Assembly: GCA_947500525.1 (NCBI GenBank)
Contig: CANMSH010000001.1
Location: 1 to 64,000 of the forward strand
DNA: 64,000 nt
Origin: an uncultured Flavobacteriaceae bacterium
Lineage (GTDB): Bacteria; Bacteroidota; Bacteroidia; Flavobacteriales; Flavobacteriaceae
Direction: 5' to 3'
A program made the translations under genes and the position numbers. The notes below the pieces were generated by a model, which saw only the letters and a list, made by a program, of their open reading frames with translations, was not told the origin of the DNA and did no database searches. Shown piece by piece: positions 30,223-39,603 of this stretch. How positions within the stretch are numbered: position 1 is the first letter of the stretch; each line of letters begins with the position of its first letter.

Positions 30223-32322
30223 TTATAATACTAAGTTAGAGGTCATTTGAACTGCTCTGAATGCTTTTACCTTGTCTAGAAATTTTTCAGCATTTGATAT
30301 ATAATCAAACGCGAATTCTTTAGACGGTGCTTGTTCTTTGATTTGATAAATAAAATCGGAGAATGAAACACCTAATTCTATTTTTCCACTGGCGACAAAT
30401 TCTTCATCAAAATCCTTGATAATTCCTGCTTGAGTATTTGTTTTTTTACTCTCTGCCAATAATAAAGCTTTCGCAGAATTTACTAGTGAACTATAGGCGT
30501 GGTATATAGCGCTAGAATACACTTGATTATCGAAAGATATCTTCGCATTTTCTATTTTTTCTTCACTTTCTAAAAATAACGTTGCAATTAAATCAATAAC
30601 TACACCTGCGCATTCACCAATACCAATTGCCTTTACATATTTTTCTTCTTCTCCCCAATCGATAAAATCATCTTGAGTTAAGTTTTCTATATTCGAAAGA
30701 TCCGTGAGCATCTGATAAAAGTATTTTTCTCCTTGCTGTAAGTAGTAATTCAAAAATGAAAGTCCGTTTGCATTTGCCTCAAAATCATCTAAAATTCGAC
30801 GCAATGCTTCTGGTCCTCTTTTACTAGGTATTTTTACTACTTTATCCGCAAAATGTCCCGTTCCGTTTCCTACATTTCCTCCACCAAGCAATACTTGTAA
30901 AGCAGGCGCTATCAATTTATCTTTCGTTCGAACAGTCATTCCCTGAAAACCAATGTTAGCCATATTATGTTGACCGCAGGCATTCATACATCCACTTATT
31001 TTTATGACTAAGTCTTTATTTTTTAGATATTGTGGATATTCATGTTTAATGACACGTTCTAACTCTACCGCAATTCCAGTACTACTTGCAATTCCTAAAT
31101 TACAAGTATCTGTTCCTGGACAAGCTGTTATATCAATTGCCTTGTTATATCCGGCTTCAACGAAATCAAGTTTTGCCAATTCTGTATAGAAAAATGGCAC
31201 AAATTCTTCCTTTACAAAAGGAATTAAAATATTTTGACGCAAAGACAACCTAATCTCTCCCGCGGCATATTTTTCTACTAAATCTGCTAACAAGCGTGCT
31301 TTATCAGTATAAAAATCACCCAAAAGAACCTTAATACCTATAGCTACATAACCATCTTGTTTTTGAGGAATTACGTTTGTTAGTTTCCAAAGGTCAAATG
31401 CATTTTGATCATTTATTTGTACTTCTGGAACTTCAACATTTACGGGAATAGATGCTTTATAAGTATCGTGATTGATAGGAACCGATTTAAATTCTATTGC
31501 CTTTTGTTCTTCTTCTACTAAGGTTTTAAAGGCCGCGAGACCAATATCTTTGATCAAAAATTTCATCCGTGCTTTCGCTCTGCTTTTGCGTTCTCCGTAG
31601 CGATCAAAAATTCGTAATACACCTTCCATTAATGGAATGATCTTATCAGACGATAAAAAACTATACAATTCATCTGCATGCCTTGGCTGTGATCCTAGTC
31701 CTCCACCGAGCATCACCTTAAAACCTCTTACGTTATTTTCAATTTTCGCTATAAAACCTAAATCATGCATATAAGACAAGCCTGTATCTTCATCTGATGC
31801 CGAAAAGGAAACCTTGAACTTTCTACCCATTTCTTGACATATCGGATTTCGAAGAAAGAATTTGAACAATGCGTCAGCATATGGTGAAACATCAAAGGGC
31901 TCATTTACATCAATACCAGCAGTTTCTGAAGCTGTGACATTGCGCACGGTATTTCCACATGCCTCACGTAAAGTGACATCATCACGTTCTAGTTGTGCCC
32001 ATAACTCAGGGGTTCTATCAAGACTTACATAATGAATTTGAAGATCTTGTCTCGTGGTTATATGTAATCTACCTCTTGAATATTCATCAGAAACATCAGA
32101 AATTCTACGCAATTGATTACTCATCACTTTACCGTACGGTAATTTGATACGAATCATTTGAACTCCTTCTTGACGCTGCCCATAAACACCGCGCGCTAAA
32201 CGCAAACTGCGAAACTTTTCCTCATCAATTTTACCTTTATGAAATAATTCAATTTTATTGGCTAATTCGATGATGTCTTTTTCTACAATCGGGTTCTCTA
32301 TTTCTGTTCTAAAACTTTGCAT
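30223..32322 (-). CDS. Ferredoxin-type sulfite reductase with C-terminal HEPN-like domain
   Basis: The first 560 residues or so form a siroheme/[4Fe-4S] nitrite/sulfite reductase: LPYGKVMSNQLRRISDVSDEY, RLHITTRQDLQIHYV, the cluster ligands CPGTDTC (C-x5-C) and CMNAC (C-x3-C), and GLGSQPRHADELY. The cluster context (sulfate activation and siroheme genes) makes sulfite the likely substrate. The last 130 residues or so (from ATLFLESEEKI, with SSAIYHAYSSLVNSAKALLL) look like a HEPN helical domain, an unusual addition. A CCTAT-N6-AGTAGG operator-like site lies just upstream at 32343-32359. Confidence 0.92.
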   Translation of the reverse strand: MQSFRTEIENPIVEKDIIELANKIELFHKGKIDEEKFRSLRLARGVYGQRQEGVQMIRIKLPYGKVMSNQLRRISDVSDEYSRGRLHITTRQDLQIHYVSLDRTPELWAQLERDDVTLREACGNTVRNVTASETAGIDVNEPFDVSPYADALFKFFLRNPICQEMGRKFKVSFSASDEDTGLSYMHDLGFIAKIENNVRGFKVMLGGGLGSQPRHADELYSFLSSDKIIPLMEGVLRIFDRYGERKSRAKARMKFLIKDIGLAAFKTLVEEEQKAIEFKSVPINHDTYKASIPVNVEVPEVQINDQNAFDLWKLTNVIPQKQDGYVAIGIKVLLGDFYTDKARLLADLVEKYAAGEIRLSLRQNILIPFVKEEFVPFFYTELAKLDFVEAGYNKAIDITACPGTDTCNLGIASSTGIAVELERVIKHEYPQYLKNKDLVIKISGCMNACGQHNMANIGFQGMTVRTKDKLIAPALQVLLGGGNVGNGTGHFADKVVKIPSKRGPEALRRILDDFEANANGLSFLNYYLQQGEKYFYQMLTDLSNIENLTQDDFIDWGEEEKYVKAIGIGECAGVVIDLIATLFLESEEKIENAKISFDNQVYSSAIYHAYSSLVNSAKALLLAESKKTNTQAGIIKDFDEEFVASGKIELGVSFSDFIYQIKEQAPSKEFAFDYISNAEKFLDKVKAFRAVQMTSNLVL

Positions 32323-32342
32323 AATTTTAATTTTATATAAAT

Positions 32343-32359
32343 CCTATAGATTTAGTAGG
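32343..32359. promoter_or_regulatory. Operator-like palindrome CCTAT-N6-AGTAGG between cysN and sir
   Basis: CCTATAGATTTAGTAGG matches the site CCTATCGGACTAGTAGG at 35502-35518 in both half-sites and in the 6-nt spacing. It is 21 bp upstream of the sulfite reductase ATG. Two matching sites in one sulfur cluster that also encodes an Rrf2 regulator suggest its operator. Confidence 0.5.
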
Positions 32360-32399
32360 ATAAATGAAATAACCTTTCAATTTTCTCCTTCGATTTATC

Positions 32400-33647
32400 T
32401 TATTGAATGAATCCTGCTCCTACAGTACTGTTTGATTTTGTATCGATAAGAATGAATGAACCATTGGTACGATGTTCCTTAAAAGGATCGTAAAAAATTG
32501 GTTTATTTAATTTAAATGATACCGTGGCAATATCGTTCATACCAAGTGCATCTACGCCCTCTTGTATTCCTGAATAATCGGGGTTAATTTTATGATGAAT
32601 TATATCAACTTTCGCTAACACTTTATTCACACCATGTTGAACTACGTATTTTGTTCCAGCTGTTAAGTTTTGTGTATCCATCCAAGAAATGGTCGCCGTA
32701 AATTGCTTTTCTATTTTCGGCAAGTCGTTAGCCTTTACAATCATATCACCTCTGCTAATATTCACATCATCTTCTAGAGAAATCACCACCGAAGATCGTC
32801 TCGAAGCGGTTTGTACTTCTTGATCATAAAAATGAATATTTTTAATTTTAGAAGCTTGTTGCGAGGGTAATATGACTACCGAGTCACCAACACTTAATTC
32901 TCCTCCATATACTTTACCTGCATACCCTCTAAAATCATGAAAGTCTGCTGTTTTCGGTCGGATCACATACTGAACCGGAAATCGAGGAGTACCTGTATTG
33001 TAAATATCCTGTGTATCGAGAGATTCAAGGTGTTCTAACAAGGTTTGACCATCATACCAGGGTGTGTTTTCAGAACTATGAACAACATTATCTCCTTTTA
33101 AAGCACTTACTGGAATAAAAGTAATTTTTTGATCCTGATACTCTCTCTTACTCATTAACTTTTCAAAATCGGCTTTAATTTCATTGTATATACCTTCATC
33201 AAAATTTACCAGATCCATTTTGTTAATCGCTACAATTACATTTTTAATTCTGAGTAAATTATTGATAAAAAAATGACGATTTGTTTGTTCTATAACTCCT
33301 TTTCTAGCATCAATTAGAACAATGGCCGCTTGGGAAGTTGAAGCCCCTGTAACCATATTTCTAGTGTACTCTACATGACCAGGTGTATCGGCAATGATAT
33401 AACTTTTGGTCATTGTAGAAAAGTATATATGAGCCACGTCAATGGTGATTCCTTGTTCTCTCTCTGCCACTAAACCGTCAGTTGCCAACGAAAAATCGAG
33501 ATAATCATATCCTAATTGTTGGCTCTTTTTTTCTATAGCCTCTAACTTATCAGAGGTAAGTGATTTTGTGTCATATAATAATCGTCCTATTAAGGTACTT
33601 TTACCATCATCAACGCTTCCTGCAGTTGCTATTTTTAATACTTCCAT
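32400..33647 (-). CDS. cysN: Sulfate adenylyltransferase large subunit (GTPase)
   Basis: The 415-residue protein has the GTPase motifs GSVDDGKSTL (P-loop), DTPGH and NKMD, and the EF-Tu-like domains II and III (GYAGKVYGGELSVGD, VSFKLNKPIFYDPF). It couples GTP hydrolysis to APS synthesis by CysD. It carries no fused APS kinase domain. It follows cysD by 41 bp. Confidence 0.96.
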   Translation of the reverse strand: MEVLKIATAGSVDDGKSTLIGRLLYDTKSLTSDKLEAIEKKSQQLGYDYLDFSLATDGLVAEREQGITIDVAHIYFSTMTKSYIIADTPGHVEYTRNMVTGASTSQAAIVLIDARKGVIEQTNRHFFINNLLRIKNVIVAINKMDLVNFDEGIYNEIKADFEKLMSKREYQDQKITFIPVSALKGDNVVHSSENTPWYDGQTLLEHLESLDTQDIYNTGTPRFPVQYVIRPKTADFHDFRGYAGKVYGGELSVGDSVVILPSQQASKIKNIHFYDQEVQTASRRSSVVISLEDDVNISRGDMIVKANDLPKIEKQFTATISWMDTQNLTAGTKYVVQHGVNKVLAKVDIIHHKINPDYSGIQEGVDALGMNDIATVSFKLNKPIFYDPFKEHRTNGSFILIDTKSNSTVGAGFIQ

Positions 33648-33688
33648 TCCTTACTAATTTTCTCTTATCGTTATAACGTTGATTTTCT

Positions 33689-34591
33689 TTAAAAATATCC
33701 CTGTTGCTTTCGTTTTTCCATGGCAGCTTCTGAACGTTTGTCATCAATTCTAGCTCCTCTTTCTGAAATAGTTGACGTTCGAATCTCTTGCACGACAGTT
33801 GAAATATCAGAAGCTTCAGAAAGTACTGCTGCTGTGCAACTCATATCACCTACAGTTCTAAATCTTACCATTCTTTCTTCCACTTGCTCATCATCTTCTC
33901 TATAAACTACATCATCATCTGCTGACCATATTAAACCGTCTCTTAAAAATGTCGCTCTCGTATGTGCAAAATAAATCGAAGGAATTTCTATTTTTTCTTT
34001 TTCTATATATGACCAAACGTCTAATTCTGTCCAATTGGAAATCGGAAATACACGTACATTTTGACCCATTTCTATCTCTCCATTTAACATATCAAACAAT
34101 TCTGGACGTTGATTTCTTTCATCCCATTGTCCGAAATCATCTCGTACAGAAAAAATACGTTCTTTAGCTCTCGCTTTTTCTTCATCTCTTCGAGCCCCAC
34201 CTATACAAGCATCGAATTTAAATTCTTCAATAGCATCTAATAATGTGGTTGTTTGAAGCACATTTCGACTCGCATATTTTCCTGATTCTTCTTTAACTTT
34301 CCCTTCATTGATGGAATCTTGTACATTTCGTACTATTAATTCTAAATCTAATTCAGCGACCAATCTATCCCTAAACGCAATCGTTTCAGGGAAGTTATGA
34401 CCCGTATCAATATGCATTAAAGGAAATGGAATCTTTGCTGGATAAAAAGCTTTTTGAGCTAACCTTACTAGGGTTATCGAATCTTTTCCTCCCGAAAATA
34501 ATAATACCGGCTTTTCGAATTGAGCCGCTACCTCTCTCATAATATAGATCGCTTCGTTCTCTAACGGATTTATTTGTGATGTATCTTTCAT
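33689..34591 (-). CDS. cysD: Sulfate adenylyltransferase small subunit
   Basis: Starting at ATG 34591, the product is 300 residues: NPLENEAIYIMREV, the PP-loop LLFSGGKDSITLVRLA, MHIDTGHNFPE, GGARRDEEKARAKER and the terminal KRKQQGYF. It joins sulfate and ATP to APS with CysN. An in-frame TTG at 34663 would add 24 residues but would overlap cysH by 65 bp. The inner ATG gives the usual CysD start and a 7-bp gap after cysH, so I prefer it. Confidence 0.94.
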   Translation of the reverse strand: MKDTSQINPLENEAIYIMREVAAQFEKPVLLFSGGKDSITLVRLAQKAFYPAKIPFPLMHIDTGHNFPETIAFRDRLVAELDLELIVRNVQDSINEGKVKEESGKYASRNVLQTTTLLDAIEEFKFDACIGGARRDEEKARAKERIFSVRDDFGQWDERNQRPELFDMLNGEIEMGQNVRVFPISNWTELDVWSYIEKEKIEIPSIYFAHTRATFLRDGLIWSADDDVVYREDDEQVEERMVRFRTVGDMSCTAAVLSEASDISTVVQEIRTSTISERGARIDDKRSEAAMEKRKQQGYF

Positions 34592-34598
34592 AATCTTT

Positions 34599-35225
34599 TT
34601 ATGCGTGTAAACCACATTCTCTATTTGATAATTGCTTTGTTGGATCGAAATAATTAAACTCATTTGGCAAATTATTCTCTTCTAAAAAAGCATCTAATTC
34701 TTTATCTGTCCAATTATAAAATGGACTTATTTTCACAATACCATCAGACCCAATAGACACAATATCAATACTATCTCTAAAGGCCGTTTGTCCTTTTCTT
34801 AAATTCGTGAACCAAACGTCTGGGGCATGTTCTTTCATGGCTCTCCTAAAAGGTTCTAACTTCACTTGTTCTGTAAATACCTTATGCGCTGGATCATCAA
34901 TATCAGGAATACCCAAGACAACATCTCGATGCGACGCTGTTTGTTTAGGTACATATAATTGAATATTAAGTTGCAATTGTTTTATTAACTCTTCGGCATG
35001 CTTATATGTATTTGGTGTATTATAACCTGTATCGCACCAAATTACCTTGATATCTTTATCTTCTTGCGTCACGGCATAGATAATAGCACTTTCATAGGGT
35101 CTAAAATTTGTCGTAATTACTGGGTTCTTAGCCCAATTGATTGCCCACTTCACAATTTCTTGCGGTGTTTTTGAATGCAATTCTTTATTTGTTTTTTCTA
35201 GATCTAATATCATTATTTCCCCCAT
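34599..35225 (-). CDS. cysH: Phosphoadenylylsulfate reductase
   Basis: The 208-residue protein has the PP-loop-like TTNFRPYESAIIYAVT, VIWCDTGYNT, DVWFTNLRKGQTAFRDS, FYNWTD and the C-terminal NRECGLHA with the catalytic Cys204. It lacks the paired CC and CxxC motif that binds [4Fe-4S] in APS reductases, so it is probably a thioredoxin-dependent PAPS reductase. Its ATG overlaps the DUF2061 gene by 13 bp, and the two are translationally coupled. Confidence 0.93.
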   Translation of the reverse strand: MGEIMILDLEKTNKELHSKTPQEIVKWAINWAKNPVITTNFRPYESAIIYAVTQEDKDIKVIWCDTGYNTPNTYKHAEELIKQLQLNIQLYVPKQTASHRDVVLGIPDIDDPAHKVFTEQVKLEPFRRAMKEHAPDVWFTNLRKGQTAFRDSIDIVSIGSDGIVKISPFYNWTDKELDAFLEENNLPNEFNYFDPTKQLSNRECGLHA

Positions 35226-35476
35226 TTAATTTTATTCCATGCTCTTTCATGAAAATAATACAACACTAATTTCGAAATCAATTCAATTGCTCCTATAGAA
35301 AACGCAAGCGTTAAGGTTCCAGTAATCAACCATGCAATTAAAACAGTATCAATTGTTCCAACAACTCTCCAACTAACGGTTTTTACCAAGCTTCTTTTTA
35401 CTTTCTCTCCAGATTCTTCATTGACCTTGTCGTCATTTAATGATACTCTAGAATTTCTATTCAAAATACTTTCCAT
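35213..35476 (-). CDS. DUF2061 membrane protein
   Basis: The 87-residue protein has a basic N-terminal region and a DUF2061 core: KRSLVKTVSWRVVGTIDT, a membrane helix (VLIAWLITGTLTLAFSIGAI), ELISKLVLYYFHERAWNKI. DUF2061 genes often accompany cys operons in Bacteroidota, where they are first in the operon. It probably acts at the membrane, possibly linked to sulfate or sulfite handling, though function is unproven. A good promoter and an operator-like palindrome lie directly upstream. Confidence 0.9.
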   Translation of the reverse strand: MESILNRNSRVSLNDDKVNEESGEKVKRSLVKTVSWRVVGTIDTVLIAWLITGTLTLAFSIGAIELISKLVLYYFHERAWNKIKWGK

Positions 35477-35501
35477 ATTAAAATTTAATTAAACCTATTA
35501 T

Positions 35502-35518
35502 CCTATCGGACTAGTAGG
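35502..35518. promoter_or_regulatory. Operator-like palindrome CCTAT-N6-AGTAGG upstream of the cys operon
   Basis: CCTATCGGACTAGTAGG lies just downstream of the promoter elements at 35527-35556 and 26 bp upstream of the DUF2061 start. A repressor bound here would block transcription. It matches the site before the sulfite reductase gene. Confidence 0.55.
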
Positions 35519-35526
35519 TTACTATG

Positions 35527-35556
35527 CAAATGTAAAGTTTATTTTCATACTCACAA
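35527..35556 (-). promoter_or_regulatory. Promoter of the cys operon (-7 TACATTTG, -33 TTG)
   Basis: On the minus strand, TTG (35554-35556) and TACATTTG (35527-35534) are separated by 19 bp, which fits the Bacteroidota consensus TTG/TAnnTTTG. The DUF2061 start is about 50 bp downstream. Confidence 0.6.
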
Positions 35557-35581
35557 GGAAAAAAATCAAAAAAAATGTTAA

Positions 35582-36004
35582 CTATTGCTTTGAAGGTATT
35601 GCTAAATCGGCTAAGGTATTATGTCTCAAAATTTTCAGCGTGCTATCTCTTACTTGTATCATTAGTTTATGTACACTACAAGCATGTTCATCAGGACAGT
35701 CATCACACTTTTCATAAAAATTCAAACTTACACAGGGTAGCATTGCGATGGGCCCTTCAAGTGTACGAATAACATCTGTCATCGGAATATCAGCAGCTTC
35801 TTTCAATAAATAATAACCTCCTCCTTTACCCTTTTTAGAACCTAAAATTCCAGACTTACGAAGTGTTAATAATATACTCTCTAAAAACTTATGTGATATA
35901 TTTTCACTCTCAGCAATCGTAGCAATTTGTACAGGCGTTTTATCCTGCTGTCTTGCTATGAATGCCAGTGCTTTTAATCCGTATTTTGTTTTCTTTGAAA
36001 GCAT
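35582..36004 (-). CDS. Rrf2-family transcriptional regulator with four cysteines
   Basis: The 140-residue protein has the Rrf2 winged helix: KYGLKALAFIARQ, IATIAESENISHKFLESILLTLRKSGI (recognition helix) and KGKGGGYYLLK (wing). Cys91, Cys100, Cys103 and Cys109 form a CysX8-CysX2-CysX5-Cys pattern that could bind an Fe-S cluster as in IscR, giving a link to sulfur or redox status. It lies between metZ and the cys operon. It is a strong candidate for the regulator acting at the two CCTAT-type palindromes, but this is inference. Confidence 0.93.
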   Translation of the reverse strand: MLSKKTKYGLKALAFIARQQDKTPVQIATIAESENISHKFLESILLTLRKSGILGSKKGKGGGYYLLKEAADIPMTDVIRTLEGPIAMLPCVSLNFYEKCDDCPDEHACSVHKLMIQVRDSTLKILRHNTLADLAIPSKQ

Positions 36005-36027
36005 TTTACAAATATACCTATTTCAAA

Positions 36028-37200
36028 TCAGTCTAATGCTTGTCTCAAATCGTTTATAACATCATTTACATTTTCTAATCCAACAGATACTCTGACCAAT
36101 CCACCTGTAATTCCTGTTATCAATCTATCTTCTTCACTCAATTTTGCATGTGTAGTTGATGCGGGATGTGTAACAATAGTTCGCGTATCACCTAAATTTG
36201 CAGATAACGATAACAATTTGATTTTATTTAAAAATTTTCGTCCTGCATCTATCCCACCTTTAATTTCAAAGGCCACTACATTTCCACCAAATTTCATTTG
36301 TTTTTTAGCCAATTCATATTGTGGATGCGACTTCAAAAAAGGATATTTTACCAAATTTACCCGCGAATGTTTCTCTAAAAATTCAGCCACTTTTAAGGCA
36401 TTTTCACAATGGCGATCAACACGAACAGGAAGTGTCTCTAAACTTTTAGACAGTACCCAAGCGTTAAAAGGTGACAAGGCGGGCCCTGTATTTCGGGAAA
36501 ATAGATATATTTTCTGAATCAACTCCTTCTTTCCTACCGTGACACCACCCAACACACGACCTTGACCGTCAATTAACTTCGTTGCAGAATGAATAACCAA
36601 ATCGGCACCAAATTTAATTGGTTGTTGTAGATATGGTGTTGCAAAACAATTATCTATGATCAATATTAAATTATGCTTTTTCGCAATGGCACCTAGAAAT
36701 TCTAAATCTAAAATATCTACCGCTGGATTCGTTGGACTCTCTGCATAAATTACTTTTGTATTTGGCTGAATACGATCTTCAATAGATTCTATTTCTTCAA
36801 TTTGAAATGAACTTGTTGTAATATTCCATTTTGGTAAAATCGTGTTAAACATGGTTTGAGTTGAACCAAATACACTTCTCGACGAGAGTATATGATCACC
36901 TGCATCTAATAATGCGGCAAAAGTCGAAAATACAGCTGCCATTCCGGTCGCAAAAGCATATCCACTTTCTCCACCTTCCATTTTACATATTTTCTCTATA
37001 AACTCTGAAGTATTCGGGTTTGAATACCTGCTATAAATATTACGTTCTTTTTCATCAGCAAAAGAAGCTCTCATATCTTCGGCATCTTCAAAAACATAAC
37101 TAGATGTTAAATAGAGAGGAGCAGAATGCTCTAAATATTGCGAACGTTCTATCTGTGTTCGAATTGCTTCAGTTTCAAATGATAATTTATTAGTTTTCAT
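36028..37200 (-). CDS. metZ: O-succinylhomoserine sulfhydrylase (Cys/Met PLP family)
   Basis: The 390-residue protein has SRYSNPNTSEFIEKICKMEGGE, IYAESPTNPAVDILDL, IIDNCFATPYLQQP and the PLP-binding LVIHSATKLIDGQGR with Lys208. It resembles the MetZ/sulfhydrylase group rather than cystathionine beta-lyase. It should condense an activated homoserine with sulfide to give homocysteine. It follows metX by 8 bp. Confidence 0.9.
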   Translation of the reverse strand: MKTNKLSFETEAIRTQIERSQYLEHSAPLYLTSSYVFEDAEDMRASFADEKERNIYSRYSNPNTSEFIEKICKMEGGESGYAFATGMAAVFSTFAALLDAGDHILSSRSVFGSTQTMFNTILPKWNITTSSFQIEEIESIEDRIQPNTKVIYAESPTNPAVDILDLEFLGAIAKKHNLILIIDNCFATPYLQQPIKFGADLVIHSATKLIDGQGRVLGGVTVGKKELIQKIYLFSRNTGPALSPFNAWVLSKSLETLPVRVDRHCENALKVAEFLEKHSRVNLVKYPFLKSHPQYELAKKQMKFGGNVVAFEIKGGIDAGRKFLNKIKLLSLSANLGDTRTIVTHPASTTHAKLSEEDRLITGITGGLVRVSVGLENVNDVINDLRQALD

Positions 37201-37208
37201 AAAATATT

Positions 37209-38195
37209 TTATGCTACTTTTTCTGATCTACCTTGAAATATCGAAGATAGAATATTAGTCAATTGTTCAAATTCAATAAGAAAGGCGTCATGACCGTGAA
37301 TAGAATTAATTTCATGATAACTTACTTTCTTTTGGAGTTGCTCTAATCTTTTATAAGTTTCGCGGTTTTCACTAGCGTTAAAAAAAAGATCAGTATCAAC
37401 CGCGATGATATGAATGTTCGATTCTATTCTTAATACAGCTGCATCAAAATCTTTGGCATCTCTAGTTATATCAATTGTTTTCAAAATCTGATTGATTAAT
37501 TTATATGCTGATAATTGAAAGCGTTCTTTCAATTTATCTCCATGATGAGCTAACCAACTTTCAATATTAAATACATCTAAATTTTTATTTATAGTTCTAT
37601 TAAATTTAAACTTAAATGATTGCGCTGTTCGATAGCAAAGCATTGCATGAATTCGAGCATCTTCAATAGGGTTACTTGAATTATTTAAAATATTATCTTG
37701 TAAAAAACAATTTGCAATTAACCAATCGGTCGATTTCCAATCGGTTGCCACTGGAATCAGGTGTTTAATAAGTGTTGGAGCCAATGTCGCCATTTCCCAG
37801 GCGATGCCACCACCAACAGAGCCTCCAATAACCGCAAATAAGGATTGAATTTTCAATTCCTCAATTCCTTTTAAAAATATCTGAGCGATATCTCCTGCAA
37901 CAAAATCTTTATAATTAGCTATACTATTGGATGCATCGTCAAAACCATTACCAGGAATATTAAATGCCAAAACTGAATACTTACGAGTGTCTATACATTT
38001 TCCATCACCTATCAATTCTTTCCACCAACCTTCTGGCCCGCTTACATTAGAATTTCCTGTGAGTGCGTGATTTACTAAAACCACAGGAGCATTTTGTATT
38101 GACTGACCGAAAGTTTGGTAAGACAGGGTAATCGGAATTGTTTTACCGTTTAATGTCTTAAAATTTGATATTTGTATAGTCTTGAGATGTAACAT
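37209..38195 (-). CDS. metX: Homoserine O-acetyltransferase-like alpha/beta hydrolase
   Basis: The 328-residue protein has the MetX-type VNHALTGNS, FNIPGNGF, the nucleophile elbow VIGGSVGGGIAWE with Ser126, a TDLFF Asp and the HGHDAFL histidine. Acetylation of homoserine activates it for MetY or MetZ, both of which flank this gene. It starts 4 bp after the metY stop. The shorter length relative to classical MetX agrees with the MetX-like proteins common in this phylum. Confidence 0.9.
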   Translation of the reverse strand: MLHLKTIQISNFKTLNGKTIPITLSYQTFGQSIQNAPVVLVNHALTGNSNVSGPEGWWKELIGDGKCIDTRKYSVLAFNIPGNGFDDASNSIANYKDFVAGDIAQIFLKGIEELKIQSLFAVIGGSVGGGIAWEMATLAPTLIKHLIPVATDWKSTDWLIANCFLQDNILNNSSNPIEDARIHAMLCYRTAQSFKFKFNRTINKNLDVFNIESWLAHHGDKLKERFQLSAYKLINQILKTIDITRDAKDFDAAVLRIESNIHIIAVDTDLFFNASENRETYKRLEQLQKKVSYHEINSIHGHDAFLIEFEQLTNILSSIFQGRSEKVA

Positions 38196-38199
38196 GCAA

Positions 38200-39492
38200 C
38201 TATGATAATACTGGCTTGTTTAAAGTTTCGAATACCTGCTTTAGATCGGCTTTTAGATCATCTATATTTTCTATTCCTACAGAAAGTCTTATCAAATCTT
38301 GACTAACACCCGCATCGTTTTGACTTTCCTCACTCAATTGTTGATGCGTTGTACTCGCAGGATGAATAATCAATGATTTTGTATCACCGATATTGGCTAA
38401 AAGTGAAAAATACTTCGTGTTATCAGCAATGGCCTTAGCTGCTTCATAGCCTCCTTTTGCACCAAATGTCACAATACCACTTTGACCTTTTGGTAAATAT
38501 ATATCTGCTAATTTTTTGTACTTGTTACTTTCTAATCCCGGGTAATTCACCCAAGCAACTTCTTCTTCCTGCTCTAACCATTTTGCTAGTTCAAGCGCGT
38601 TTTCGCTGTGCTTCTGAATTCTTACCTCTAATGTTTCTAAACCTTGTATAATATTGAAGGCATTTGTTGGACTTAATGCACCGCCAAAATCTCTCAATCC
38701 TTCCAAAATCAATTTAAAGGTATAGGAAGCCGCTCCAAGTGCTTCGTGATAGACTAAACCATGATATCCTGCCGATGGTTCAGTAAACTCTGGAAACTTA
38801 CCATTCGACCAATCAAAATTACCTGCATCTACAATTACACCTCCTAAAGATGTACCTTGTCCGCTAATATATTTAGTAAGAGAATGAATAACGATATTTG
38901 CCCCATGTTCAATAGGGTTTAACAATGCAGGCGTTGCTACAGTATTATCTACAATAAAAGGAACTTTCGCCGCTTTGGCGTGTTTAGAAATACCTTTTAA
39001 ATCTAAAACATCTAATTTAGGGTTCCCTAACGATTCTACAAAAAATGCTCTTGTATTTTCTTGAACTGCTTCGCCAAAATTATCTGGATTTGAAGGATCA
39101 ACAAATGTTGTCGTAATACCTAATCTTGGTAAAGTAACATTTAGTAAATTATAGGTCCCTCCGTAAAGACTATTTGAAGCAACAATATGGTCTCCTGCTT
39201 TTAATAATGTTAACAATCCAGTTGAGATTGCTGCCGTACCTGAAGCAAAAACAACAGCACCAATACCACCTTCTAGTTCAGCAAGTCGGTCTTGTAAAAT
39301 TTGGTTTGTTGGATTGTTTAATCTCGTATAAATAAACCCTAATTCTTTCAAAGAAAAAAGGTTTGCAGCATGCTCAGAATCATTAAAAACGTATGCCGTA
39401 GATTGATAAATAGGAACTGCTCTTGTTCCTCCATTTTGTTGAACATCATGCCCAGCGTGCAATGCCTTTGTGGCAAATTTTTGTGAACTCAT
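38200..39492 (-). CDS. metY: O-acetylhomoserine aminocarboxypropyltransferase
   Basis: The 430-residue PLP enzyme has the MetY-type TKALHAGHD start, YTRLNNPTNQILQDRLAELEGG, FVESLGNPKLDVLDL and NIVIHSLTKYISGQG with Lys207, with the insertion after GGVIVDAGNF typical of MetY. It makes homocysteine from O-acetylhomoserine and sulfide. It is the first gene of the long sulfur run, preceded by a SAM-I riboswitch. Confidence 0.95.
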   Translation of the reverse strand: MSSQKFATKALHAGHDVQQNGGTRAVPIYQSTAYVFNDSEHAANLFSLKELGFIYTRLNNPTNQILQDRLAELEGGIGAVVFASGTAAISTGLLTLLKAGDHIVASNSLYGGTYNLLNVTLPRLGITTTFVDPSNPDNFGEAVQENTRAFFVESLGNPKLDVLDLKGISKHAKAAKVPFIVDNTVATPALLNPIEHGANIVIHSLTKYISGQGTSLGGVIVDAGNFDWSNGKFPEFTEPSAGYHGLVYHEALGAASYTFKLILEGLRDFGGALSPTNAFNIIQGLETLEVRIQKHSENALELAKWLEQEEEVAWVNYPGLESNKYKKLADIYLPKGQSGIVTFGAKGGYEAAKAIADNTKYFSLLANIGDTKSLIIHPASTTHQQLSEESQNDAGVSQDLIRLSVGIENIDDLKADLKQVFETLNKPVLS

Positions 39493-39603
39493 TTTTCTTT
39501 ACTTTTTAGTTATTAAATAATTAAAATGTTTAATCCGCCTTTCAGCGTTTGTATCGAAAAATGTTATAAAGAGAATAAAAATTACAGATCGTAATTTTGT
39601 TAA

